Shown here: positions 1 to 5,820 of the stretch, in pieces
Position numbering within the stretch: the first letter of the stretch is position 1
Layout of the letters: the number at the start of each line of letters is the position of its first letter
Assembly: GCA_030627025.1 (NCBI GenBank)
Contig: DAOUSX010000053.1
Location: 1-6,970, forward strand
Reading direction: 5' to 3'
Source: Dehalococcoidia bacterium
GTDB taxonomy: Bacteria; Chloroflexota; Dehalococcoidia; GIF9; AB-539-J10
Length of the DNA stretch: 6,970 nucleotides
Made by a program: the position numbers and the translations under genes
Notes under the pieces: model-generated
The model's input: only the letters and a program-made list of their open reading frames with translations
Databases searched by the model: none
Told to the model about the DNA's origin: nothing

Positions 1-193
1 AGTGAATAACAATGTCGATATCTTTAACTACCTCAACGCAAATTTCCCAGCGCCTCAAATCCATATCTTTGCTTCTGGGTATCCTTATGTTCTCTTTGTC
101 TACGCCTCTCTCCTTTAATTTGTCTACCAGAAAGGAACCCAAAAATCCCGCCCCACCTGTTACCAGTATCTTTTTATTGCTCCAACAAGTCAT
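1..193 (-). CDS. fcl: GDP-L-fucose synthase-like NAD(P)-dependent epimerase/reductase, N-terminal part only
   Basis: The first 64 residues of a short-chain dehydrogenase/reductase of the extended (epimerase) type are seen; the gene leaves the window at base 1. The ATG at 193-191 lies one base after the gmd stop codon, with a G-rich Shine-Dalgarno stretch (GGTGGGGGG) about 9 bases upstream inside the end of gmd. Residues 11-19 read VTGGAGFLG, the Rossmann GxxGxxG dinucleotide-binding loop (G13, G16, G19). The following pattern, IPRSKDMDLRRWE then a run ending in DIVIH, resembles GDP-L-fucose synthases, which have PRS-x-x-x-DLR and then V-I-H-LAA. In that family the enzyme epimerises and reduces GDP-4-keto-6-deoxymannose, the Gmd product, to GDP-L-fucose in the cytosol. 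Immediate adjacency to gmd supports this. The catalytic YxxxK lies outside the window, so a GDP-6-deoxy-D-mannose or talose reductase cannot be excluded. Confidence 0.78.
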   Translation of the reverse strand, partial: MTCWSNKKILVTGGAGFLGSFLVDKLKERGVDKENIRIPRSKDMDLRRWEICVEVVKDIDIVIH

Positions 194-194
194 C

Positions 195-1238
195 TTAGTC
201 TACCCCCCACCATCTATTTGGAAACTTTTGTCTTAGTATTTCATCACCCTTCCCAATTGGTTTTAAACCGGCTGCCCTCATATCTGCATCTACCATAATC
301 TTAATTAAATCCTTGAATTTAATTTTGGGATTCCATCCCATTTCTTCTCTTGCTCGGGCAGGATCAGCAATCAATTCTTCAGGTTCCATCGGTCTAAAAT
401 ATCTTGGATCAATTCTTACATGTTCGTCTACATCCAATCCCACATAAGAGAAAGCTTCTTCTAAGAATTCCCTAACGGAATGAGCTTCCCCAGTCCCCAC
501 AACAAGATCCTCTGCCTGCTCATTCTGGAGCATTTGCCACATACATTCCACATATTCTGGTGCATATCCCCAATCCCTTTTCGCCTCTAAGTTTCCTAAA
601 TAGAGGTATGTCCCTTTTCGGGTAAGAATCCTGGCTATGCCTCTCGTAATTTTTCTTGTCAAAAAGGTTTCGCCCCTTCTCGGAGACTCATGATTGAACT
701 GTATTCCATTACAGACAAACAGGTTATAACCATCACGATAATTCCTTGCCATCCAGTAGGCATAAACCTTGGCACAGGCATAAGGGCTTCTGGGCTTAAA
801 TGGCGTCTCCTCATTTTGCGGTGGTAGAGATGCCCCAAACATCTCGCTGCTTGAAGCCTGGTAAAACCTTATCTCATTCCCGCTCCTTCTTATGGCATCT
901 AGTAACCTTGTTGTCCCCAGTGCAATAACATCCCCTGAATATTCAGGGATATCAAAGCTTACGCGCACATGGCTCTGCGCTCCCAGATGATACACCTCGT
1001 CAGGTTTTATGTTATAAATTACATTTGAGACCTGCTCAGAATTACAAAGGTCACCGTAATGCAAAAGTAATCTTGCATTAGGGTCGTGAGGATCAACATA
1101 AATATGGTCTATCCTGCTTGTGTTAAAGGTAGACGACCTTCTGATAATGCCATGGACTTCGTAACCTTTGCTGAGCAATAGCTCAACTAAGTAAGAGCCG
1201 TCTTGGCCTGTTATACCTGTGATTAGAGATTTTTTCAT
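195..1238 (-). CDS. gmd: GDP-mannose 4,6-dehydratase
   Basis: A complete 347-residue protein, close to the usual length of Gmd. It converts GDP-D-mannose to GDP-4-keto-6-deoxy-D-mannose, the precursor of GDP-L-fucose, GDP-rhamnose and related sugars, in the cytosol with bound NADP. Visible signatures are the Rossmann loop GITGQDG at residues 8-14, [10 protein letters not shown] at 31-40, QASSSEMFG at 127-135 with Glu132, the catalytic [12 protein letters not shown] at 151-162 (Tyr153, Lys157), NHESPRRGE at 182-190 and [10 protein letters not shown] at 221-230. The position that is usually Thr in QASTSE is Ser130, a conservative change. The ATG at 1238 has GGAG about 8 bases upstream. A 107-base gap separates it from the upstream glycosyltransferase remnant. 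That gap holds only a weak possible promoter (TTGATA at 1349-1344, 16 bases, TATCAA at 1327-1322), so gmd may be served by the operon transcript or by this site. The next gene starts one base after the stop. Confidence 0.96.
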   Translation of the reverse strand: MKKSLITGITGQDGSYLVELLLSKGYEVHGIIRRSSTFNTSRIDHIYVDPHDPNARLLLHYGDLCNSEQVSNVIYNIKPDEVYHLGAQSHVRVSFDIPEYSGDVIALGTTRLLDAIRRSGNEIRFYQASSSEMFGASLPPQNEETPFKPRSPYACAKVYAYWMARNYRDGYNLFVCNGIQFNHESPRRGETFLTRKITRGIARILTRKGTYLYLGNLEAKRDWGYAPEYVECMWQMLQNEQAEDLVVGTGEAHSVREFLEEAFSYVGLDVDEHVRIDPRYFRPMEPEELIADPARAREEMGWNPKIKFKDLIKIMVDADMRAAGLKPIGKGDEILRQKFPNRWWGVD

Positions 1239-1345
1239 GGGCTCAACTCCGCATTCTATTTCACTGCCTCTAAATTCAAACTAACCGTAACCAAACCGAT
1301 TTCCCTTCTCTAAAATGCGATTTGATATAACTCCTTTCCTTTTTA

Positions 1346-2105
1346 TCAAACTGGCTCCTTTATCACATCGGTGTACTCCTCCCAGTGGTTTTTCTTTCTG
1401 CACAGGGCTCTTTTCATCCATACAGGCATATACCTCTGCTTTGAACCCAGGAAAATTCCCAGAAATTTCATCAAATCATAAAGGATAGCGTAGGGAATCC
1501 AGTACCAGTATCCATTTCTAAGCATGAAGTTGAATTCTCCAGAAACATATCTTAGGCCGTCAAAAAAGACATCCTGCATGGGATAATAAGCACCTTCACC
1601 CCGATAGACTACGGGCATGAAAGCCCCGGTATCGAAGCATTCCTGAAAAACTGTTTTCAAAGTGTATTTGTGTGAGTGATAAACCGCAGCATCACCATCG
1701 TAAAGAATCTTATATCCAGCTAATAAAGCCCTCTTGGCCCATTCCTCCTCTTCCCCTTTGATCATCTCAGGGAACTTTATCTGGTCCCAGACTGAGCGGC
1801 GAATTGCCGCATTAACATTTGAAAAGAAGACAAACGACTTTCTTAATTTGACACCTTCTAAAGTAACCGAGTCGCTCTGAGCAGGGTATGTCCGAAGTAT
1901 AAAAAATTGCTCCATTGGGGCAGCATTTTCTCTTGGTATATGTCTTCCATAGACACCGACAACTTCATGGTCTGAAAAGTGACTTATCAATAAGGACTTC
2001 TATATCACCATTATAGTTCTGAGAGAAGATGCTCTCTAGGAGAGACCCTATATATTTTTCAACATTCCTTGTAGGAAGGATAAAACTAACCCTTGGCATG
2101 TTCAT
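1346..2105 (-). pseudogene. GT2-family glycosyltransferase broken by internal deletion and frameshift
   Basis: Two pieces of one glycosyltransferase lie in different frames. The true start is the ATG at 2105-2103, which overlaps the radical SAM stop as ATGA. This frame gives the GT-A N-terminus (VSFILPTRNVEKYIG, then SIFSQNYNGDIEVLI) and stops at 1965-1967 after 46 residues. The rest, EVVGVYGRHIP onward, is in the neighbouring frame down to a TGATAA double stop at 1348-1343. This piece has the acceptor half of the fold, including NAAIRRSVWD, the acidic GEEEEWAKR and VYHSH, then a hydrophobic aromatic segment (NGYWYWIPYAILYDLMKFLG) and a basic tail typical of membrane-associated GT2 enzymes. 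What should lie between, including the DxD nucleotide-sugar site, is absent, so a simple frameshift cannot restore it. An open frame can be read from a TTG at 1990, but it lacks the donor-binding half. The sugar transferred cannot be told. Confidence 0.85.
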
Positions 2106-3496
2106 CTTTTTATATTCCCTAGAAGCATGAAAGCGCCCCTCAGGTCAACTTTGAAGTCTCCAACAGACCTAACCCGACGTATTCGTTGCCAGAGGTAAGA
2201 TGGGCGTAAATAGAATTCTTTGTAGGCTTGCTTTACCCAATGCTGAAGATCAGCTCTGCTAAGTTCATCGCTTTCAAATATCGGGGTTACACCTTTGCCC
2301 ATTCCTTCGTAGGTGAAGTTTTCCCATGGCACATCATCGGTACTGGTTTTCAGGTATGAATTATACAACTCGGTGCCGGGGAAAGGTATGGTGATAGCAA
2401 ATTGGGCAAAATCAAGCTTTAACTTCTTGGCAAACTCGATAGTGTTAGCGATGGTTTCAGGGGTCTCCCAAGGAGAACCAATCATGAAGTAACCTATGGT
2501 TTGCATACCGGCCTCTTGAGTAGTGTGAACTGTCTCTTCCACCTGCTCTAGTGTGATGTCTTTGTGAAGAGCATTAAGTATCTCTTGTGAGGCGGACTCG
2601 ATACCATAGGCGATGGCATAGCAACCCGCCTGCTTCATGTGACGCAATAAGTCTTTATCTACTAGGTTAACCCTTGTCTCGCATGTCCAGCGTATTTTTA
2701 ATCCGCTCTTCATTATACCATCAGCTATAGCATAGGCTCTTCCCTTATTTAAGGTGAAAACATCGTCGTAAAAGGCAATCTCCTTAACGCCAAATTTTTC
2801 CTTGCAATAAGCAATCTCCTCGACAACCCTTTCAGGGCTCTGTGCCCTAAATTTGTAGCCGAAGACGTCTTTTGAGCAGAAACTGCACCTGTAAGGGCAA
2901 CCCCGACTGGTTATGATAGTGGCAAACGGAGAAGCTCGGCCATAAGGGGGATGACGTTTGTATTTTCGCCATGGAAGCAGGTGATAGGCAAGAAAAGGTA
3001 GGGAATCCAAATCAACATTTGTAGTTATAGACCTTGCATGATTGCTGACCACCTCGCTATCTTTTCTATAGCTAATGCCCTGGATATCATCCAGTGGCAG
3101 TTTATGCTCTAAAGCCCACATTAAATCAATAACGGTTCTCTCACCCTCTCCCCTGACTATTACATCTACTTCAGGAATAGCAGCCATTGTTTCCTCGGAC
3201 AGAAGCGTAGCATGGGCACCTCCGAGGATTATTGGTAAATTGGAATTAGCTTGCTTCAGTTGATGGGCAATATTTGCTGCCTCATTTATAGTTGGCGTCA
3301 TAGCAGTCAGTCCCACTACATCGGCATCAATTACATATGGCGCTACTTTCTCTGACTTTATCCTTAGAGCATTAGCATCTAATATGGCTACCTGGTGCTC
3401 CTCTCTTTCCAGCACTGCAGCTATTATGACCAATCCTATTGGAGGCTGCGGATACCGGGTGGGCTGAGGGGGATTTATCAAAACTACTTTCAACAA
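2102..3496 (-). CDS. B12-binding-domain radical SAM protein (putative glycan/lipid tailoring enzyme)
   Basis: A complete 464-residue class-B radical SAM protein. Residues 1-135 form a cobalamin-binding-like Rossmann domain: LINPP at 6-10, DVVGLTAMTPT at 59-69, ILGGAHATLL at 90-99 and DVIVRGEGE at 111-119. The radical SAM core follows with the cluster motif CPYRCSFC (Cys200, Cys204, Cys207), FYDDVFT at 242-248, IAYGIES at 295-301 and FMIGSPWET at 337-345. The C-terminus is basic. In this family the [4Fe-4S] cluster cleaves S-adenosylmethionine; many members methylate unactivated carbons or remodel lipids or sugars. The substrate here is unknown. The first two codons are both TTG (3496-3494 and 3493-3491); GGAG sits 4 and 7 bases before them, so the second may be the true start, and no in-frame ATG fits. 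The stop overlaps the next gene's ATG by 4 bases, so the two are translationally coupled. It lies 88 bases after the upstream glycosyltransferase in the same operon. Confidence 0.88.
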   Translation of the reverse strand: MLKVVLINPPQPTRYPQPPIGLVIIAAVLEREEHQVAILDANALRIKSEKVAPYVIDADVVGLTAMTPTINEAANIAHQLKQANSNLPIILGGAHATLLSEETMAAIPEVDVIVRGEGERTVIDLMWALEHKLPLDDIQGISYRKDSEVVSNHARSITTNVDLDSLPFLAYHLLPWRKYKRHPPYGRASPFATIITSRGCPYRCSFCSKDVFGYKFRAQSPERVVEEIAYCKEKFGVKEIAFYDDVFTLNKGRAYAIADGIMKSGLKIRWTCETRVNLVDKDLLRHMKQAGCYAIAYGIESASQEILNALHKDITLEQVEETVHTTQEAGMQTIGYFMIGSPWETPETIANTIEFAKKLKLDFAQFAITIPFPGTELYNSYLKTSTDDVPWENFTYEGMGKGVTPIFESDELSRADLQHWVKQAYKEFYLRPSYLWQRIRRVRSVGDFKVDLRGAFMLLGNIKR

Positions 3497-3584
3497 CCGT
3501 CTCCATACATTTTTGTACTGTTTTTAGAGAGTCCAGACATTTAATAAGGCGTTTTAGTATAGTCTTTCCCTCACTCAAAAGATT

Positions 3585-4271
3585 TCATCGGACAATCCTC
3601 TTCTTTATCAGGTGTAAAAGATTTCCCCAGCCAACCTTCCAAGCACTTTCCTTTGGTTTTCCCAAGCGTGGTGCGTACTGAATGGGAGCCTCTCTACAGC
3701 GACATTTGGCGAAGTGACAGGCTTCTATCTTGAGTTCTTGGGAGAGAGGCATATTGTTAGATTTTAGCACCAGCTTATCTAAGATACTTCTTCTAAAAAC
3801 CCACATCCCAGATTGCGAGTCTTTTATGTTTAAGCCAAAGAGCGTTCTCATCGTTAGACTCAGGATAGTATTCCCCACCTTATTCCGGAATGACATAGCA
3901 TCTTTAGCCATCGAAGCAAAGCGATTAGTGGTGAGGAAATCTAAGCTCCCTTCTTCAAGGATTTTTACCAGCCTGGGTATATCCTTAACTGGGTAGGTTG
4001 AGTCGGCATCAGCAGTGGCAATAATATCTCCCTTGGCCTGGGCAAAGCCTGTCTTATAAGCTCGCCCATAGCCACGTGGTGGCTCGAGGATAACCTCTGC
4101 GCCTCCCTTCCTCGCTAGCTCTCCTGTTCCATCGTGTGAGCCGTTATCCACCACTAAAATCTGCACCTCGTAACCCATCATCTCCAGTTCGCCCTTGGGG
4201 ATGGCCTGGATTGTTTTTGCTATCCCCTCTTCTTCATTTAAGGCGGGCATTACAATACTTATCTTTTTCAT
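3585..4271 (-). CDS. DPM1-like GT2 glycosyltransferase (polyprenyl-phosphate sugar transferase type)
   Basis: A complete 228-residue GT-A glycosyltransferase, the length of soluble single-domain dolichyl/polyprenyl-phosphate mannose or glucose synthase relatives. Seen in order: ISIVMPALNEEEGI at residues 4-17, the nucleotide-binding VVDNGSHDGT at 40-49, a GYGRAYKTGF loop at 67-76, the metal-binding TADADSTYP at 86-94 (Asp88, Asp90), TTNRFAS at 114-120, and DSQSGMWVFRR at 151-161, the conserved D-x-x-S-G segment of DPM1-like enzymes. No transmembrane helix follows, so it would act at the inner membrane face, probably loading a sugar from a nucleotide donor onto a lipid carrier. The ATG at 4271 is preferred over the one 21 bases upstream, because AAAGGG lies about 6 bases before it and it makes a 4-base ATGA overlap with the preceding remnant's stop. 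The donor sugar cannot be read from the sequence. Confidence 0.88.
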   Translation of the reverse strand: MKKISIVMPALNEEEGIAKTIQAIPKGELEMMGYEVQILVVDNGSHDGTGELARKGGAEVILEPPRGYGRAYKTGFAQAKGDIIATADADSTYPVKDIPRLVKILEEGSLDFLTTNRFASMAKDAMSFRNKVGNTILSLTMRTLFGLNIKDSQSGMWVFRRSILDKLVLKSNNMPLSQELKIEACHFAKCRCREAPIQYAPRLGKPKESAWKVGWGNLLHLIKKRIVR

Positions 4272-4462
4272 CTCACACCCTTTATTATCCATCGGGCTGC
4301 CTGTAGAAGGGTATCAGCGGTGTAATCGGGAGAATTAGGAATCAGAGGCTTTCCACCAACCGGGAGAAGTACCTTCGGAGTCTCCATGGTTGAGGGCCTT
4401 AATCCTGTTCCTTCTCCTGCTGCCAGAATCCGTGCTTTCTCAACTTCACTGCCCATAGCCAT
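4268..4462 (-). pseudogene. Sugar-1-phosphate nucleotidyltransferase remnant, first ~41 residues plus short tail
   Basis: A 64-codon open frame that begins like a nucleotidyltransferase of the RmlA/GalU/mannose-1-phosphate guanylyltransferase superfamily: ARILAAGEGT, then LRPSTMETPKVLLPVGGKPLI ending at residue 41 (about base 4340). Intact members run to roughly 240 residues or more. Here the sequence switches after KPLI to a 23-residue tail, LQAARWII near its end, that I do not recognise. It may be the family's own C-terminus or another gene's end, joined in frame by deletion. The signature GxGTRLRPLT reads GEGTGLRPST; the normally catalytic Arg is Gly20, one base from an Arg codon, consistent with lost function. 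The start at 4462 overlaps the galE remnant by 17 bases, and its stop overlaps the next glycosyltransferase's ATG, so it may survive only as a translated coupler. An intact enzyme would have made an NDP-sugar donor for this pathway. Confidence 0.8.
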
Positions 4463-4937
4463 TCGGATGCTTTCTCATCCATCTCCAGGCACTTTCAATA
4501 ATGCTCTCAAGCTCTGGGAACTGAGGCTTCCAGCCCAACTCCTTCTTTGCTAGGCTTGAGCTTGCCACCAAAACTGCAGGATCTCCCAGACGCCTCGGGC
4601 AAATCCTCAACGGAATGTCAACGCCCGTCACTTTCTTTGCTACATTCACTAGCTCGAGGACCGAATATCCCTCTCCATTCCCCAGGTTATAGAACTTGCT
4701 ACTCAAGTTTTCGAGCTTTTCCAAGGTCAGAATATGGGCCCGGGCAATATCTATCACGTGAACGTAATCTCGGATACAACTTCCATCCTTGGTTGGGTAA
4801 TCGGTGCCGAATATGGAAACTGGGTTATTGGCATTTAAAGCTGCCTTGAGGACATTGGGGATAAGATGGGTTTCTGGGCGGTGGTCTTCTCCTAAGAGGT
4901 CACTTGCACCAGCAGCGTTGAAATATCTTAAGGAAAA
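4446..4937 (-). pseudogene. galE: UDP-glucose 4-epimerase C-terminal remnant
   Basis: Reading the minus strand from about 4937 gives [18 protein letters not shown], then [54 protein letters not shown] and KKELGWKP, down to a TGA at 4448-4446. These are the family signatures of the C-terminal half of UDP-glucose/UDP-galactose 4-epimerase. Everything before SLRYFN is missing: the GxxGxxG NAD loop, the catalytic Ser and the YxxxK, about half the protein. Upstream the frame runs straight into a HAD phosphatase sequence read in a different frame, so there is no proper start; a GTG at 4757 is an internal Val codon, not a plausible start. The remaining part keeps an open frame of about 160 codons with no stops, suggesting the truncation is recent. 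An intact enzyme would interconvert UDP-glucose and UDP-galactose or their N-acetyl forms for the glycan operon. Confidence 0.86.
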
Positions 4938-5061
4938 TGGCCTCCACGGCCGTGGAACTCAAGAAACCATCGGTCGCAGTCATAGTGCCGTCAACATCAG
5001 TCATGACGAGCTTTATCTGGTGAGCCAACTTGGGGGAGATATGCCGGTAGGATTGAGCCAT
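4900..5061 (-). pseudogene. HAD-superfamily phosphatase N-terminal remnant, fused out of frame to galE
   Basis: The minus-strand ATG at 5061 opens a 53-codon frame. Residues 8-19 (HISPKLAHQIKL) lead into VMTDVDGTMT, the haloacid-dehalogenase catalytic motif I (DxDGT, nucleophile Asp22 and acid-base Asp24), then [10 protein letters not shown] as in HAD phosphatases that go on to an R-K-L-x-E-x-G helix. After about residue 42 (base 4938) homology stops. The remaining codons, to a TGA at 4902-4900, are the galE remnant read out of frame. The cap domain and motifs II-IV are gone, so the product cannot be a phosphatase. In sugar operons such proteins usually dephosphorylate sugar or sialic-like acid phosphates; which one is unknowable here. 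The start is supported by the homology but has only a weak GGA-type ribosome site. A possible promoter lies directly before it. Confidence 0.72.
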
Positions 5062-5070
5062 GGTTTTCCA

Positions 5071-5099
5071 ATCTTATCGCTATCAAATGGCGGTGTCAA
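5071..5099 (-). promoter_or_regulatory. Candidate sigma70 promoter pointing into the decayed operon
   Basis: On the minus strand a perfect -35 hexamer TTGACA (5099-5094) is followed by a 17-base spacer and TAAGAT (5076-5071, four of six matches to TATAAT). The predicted start lies only a few bases before the ATG at 5061, so the transcript would be almost leaderless. The -35 box belongs to the proximal copy of the 16-bp tandem repeat, while the -10 lies outside it. If the repeat is the end of an inserted element, this is a hybrid promoter of the kind known for IS ends. Function is inferred from spacing alone. Confidence 0.4.
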
Positions 5100-5121
5100 A
5101 AGTGCGCGGTGTCAAAAGTGC
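5090..5121. repeat. Perfect 16-bp tandem direct repeat (two copies)
   Basis: GCGGTGTCAAAAGTGC occurs twice without a gap, at 5090-5105 and 5106-5121. Each unit carries TTGACA on the minus strand, 16 bases apart. The repeat sits 28 bases upstream of the HAD remnant's start, where the operon's upstream part should be but is not. It could be an end of an insertion sequence or integrative element, a pair of operators or a recombinase accessory site. No second copy or inverted partner is visible elsewhere in the window. Confidence 0.9.
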
Positions 5122-5277
5122 ATTGTGACGGCAGTGTGTGTTGAACAAAGGTCCATTCTGTTCAGTCGAGGTCACGATTGCTTGATTTGTGCAGCCCATG
5201 AGCTCTGTAATGAAAATCTGGGCGTTCTTTTGGGGTGGTCAGCGGTGTGTGTTTTGGATACCTTAAAGGAGAAGTCA

Positions 5278-5305
5278 AGCGTTCTTACCAAGAACGCTGT
5301 TTTTT
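5278..5305 (+). terminator. Intrinsic (rho-independent) terminator
   Basis: A perfect 9-bp stem (AGCGTTCTT with AAGAACGCT) closes a 3-base ACC loop and is followed after one G by six T residues on the plus strand. On the minus strand the stem is not followed by a T-run, so it acts in the plus direction only. No protein gene upstream clearly uses it. It may end a small RNA or a decayed gene, or shield the ribbon-helix-helix/recombinase operon from read-through. Confidence 0.85.
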
Positions 5306-5512
5306 AGACACCTCTCGTTGATGCGGCGTGAGCAGCTCGGAGAGGGATGAACTTCCGATGCTTGGTGATAATATCGTTTAGATTGAGTGAGGCATATTTC
5401 TGAGTGGTAGTAAGCATTCTGATGCAGTTATCTTTAGATACAACCTAACCGGGGCTAAAGCCAGATTGACAATGCCCTAGCCGAAATTGAGGTCAAATTT
5501 CCGTGCACCCAC

Positions 5513-5541
5513 TTGACAAAAGTTATGCTTTGTGCTATACA
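5513..5541 (+). promoter_or_regulatory. Strong sigma70-type promoter with extended -10 for the recombinase operon
   Basis: A perfect -35 TTGACA (5513-5518), a 17-base spacer, and -10 TATACA (5536-5541) preceded by TGC (5533-5535), an extended -10. Transcription should begin near 5548, giving a leader of about 25 bases with GGAGG at 5561-5565, 6 bases before the ATG at 5572. This is by far the best promoter match in the window and would drive both plus-strand genes. Confidence 0.85.
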
Positions 5542-5550
5542 ATGCATAGC
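5534..5550. promoter_or_regulatory. Inverted repeat over the -10 box, possible operator
   Basis: GCTAT (5534-5538) and ATAGC (5546-5550) are perfect inverted arms around a 7-base centre containing the end of the -10 box and the ATGCAT palindrome. A repressor bound here would block polymerase. The ribbon-helix-helix-like protein encoded just downstream is the obvious candidate for autoregulation. Short arms make chance occurrence possible. Confidence 0.35.
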
Positions 5551-5571
5551 GATAGGATGTGGAGGCAATTT

Positions 5572-5817
5572 ATGACTAAAATGATGGTGTTTCGATTCGA
5601 CCCCGCTATGGATACGATAATCGAAGAGATAGCGGATGACTTGGGGAGCAGGGAAGCAAGGCACATCAGCAAAAAAGAAGTGGTGGAGCGAGCGGTAGCC
5701 ACGCTACACTCGCTTTTGGTTAGTGGTAACTTCTCAATGCTTCAGACCTCTGATATCCAACCAACGTACCACCAGAGCTTGGCACAGGTGCGGGGGCTAA
5801 GCACTGAGGAGGGTTAA
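5572..5817 (+). CDS. Small ribbon-helix-helix-like DNA-binding protein (candidate regulator or directionality factor)
   Basis: An 81-residue protein. The ATG at 5572 is chosen over in-frame ATGs at 5503, 5542 and 5560, because GGAGG lies 6 bases upstream and the transcript should start after 5541. Residues 3-8 (KMMVFRF) form a short hydrophobic strand, followed by DPAMDTIIEEIADDLG as a first helix, then HISKKEVVERAVATLHSLL as a second. This strand-helix-helix order with a Ser/Lys turn before VVERAV is the pattern of CopG/Arc-type dimeric DNA-binding proteins. The last ~25 residues are polar and unrecognised. It is cotranscribed with the recombinase, whose GTG follows its stop by 3 bases. Likely roles, inferred from position, are autoregulation of the operon or control of recombination direction. 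I do not recognise a named family. Confidence 0.72.
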   Translation: MTKMMVFRFDPAMDTIIEEIADDLGSREARHISKKEVVERAVATLHSLLVSGNFSMLQTSDIQPTYHQSLAQVRGLSTEEG

Positions 5818-5820
5818 GAG

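Larger units (their letters stand above)
5062..5571. other. Gene-free junction between decayed operon and serine-recombinase module
   Basis: About 510 bases with no convincing protein gene on either strand. From left to right it holds the putative minus-strand promoter, the 16-bp tandem repeat (5090-5121), a stretch with a possible plus-strand promoter (TTGATT 5182-5187, 18 bases, TGTAAT 5206-5211), the intrinsic terminator (5278-5305), about 200 bases where I see nothing definite (5306-5512), and the strong promoter of the recombinase operon. No tRNA, CRISPR or transposase is seen. The left edge of the mobile element most likely lies between 5062 and about 5121, inferred from where operon homology ends. 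Confidence 0.6.

Noticed and set aside
12..236. Plus-strand 74-codon frame at the left edge
   Set aside because: It is antisense to the fucose-synthase-like start and gmd end, which have clear motifs and correct spacing.
3372..3578. Minus-strand 68-codon frame upstream of and overlapping the radical SAM gene
   Set aside because: Most of it is another frame of the radical SAM N-terminus; the rest fills the 88-base gap without a recognisable motif or ribosome site.
4944..4955. Perfect 12-bp palindrome CCACGGCCGTGG next to the HAD-galE join
   Set aside because: It encodes STAVEA, expected HAD sequence, so it predates the join; a role in the deletion is possible but unsupported.
4804..5307. Plus-strand open frame of 167 codons
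   Set aside because: It covers the antisense of the HAD and galE remnants, then the tandem repeat and the terminator hairpin. It has no protein-like motif and its minus strand has clear homology.
5304..5417. Minus-strand 37-codon ATG frame ending at the terminator T-run
   Set aside because: No Shine-Dalgarno site, no homology I recognise, and its stop lies in the T-tract; probably chance.
5452..5466. Small GGCT-AA-AGCC inverted repeat
   Set aside because: A 4-bp stem with no following T-run on either strand; not a terminator and too short to support an operator.
5455..5664. Minus-strand 69-codon frame
   Set aside because: Antisense to the strong promoter and the start of the ribbon-helix-helix gene; no motif or ribosome site.
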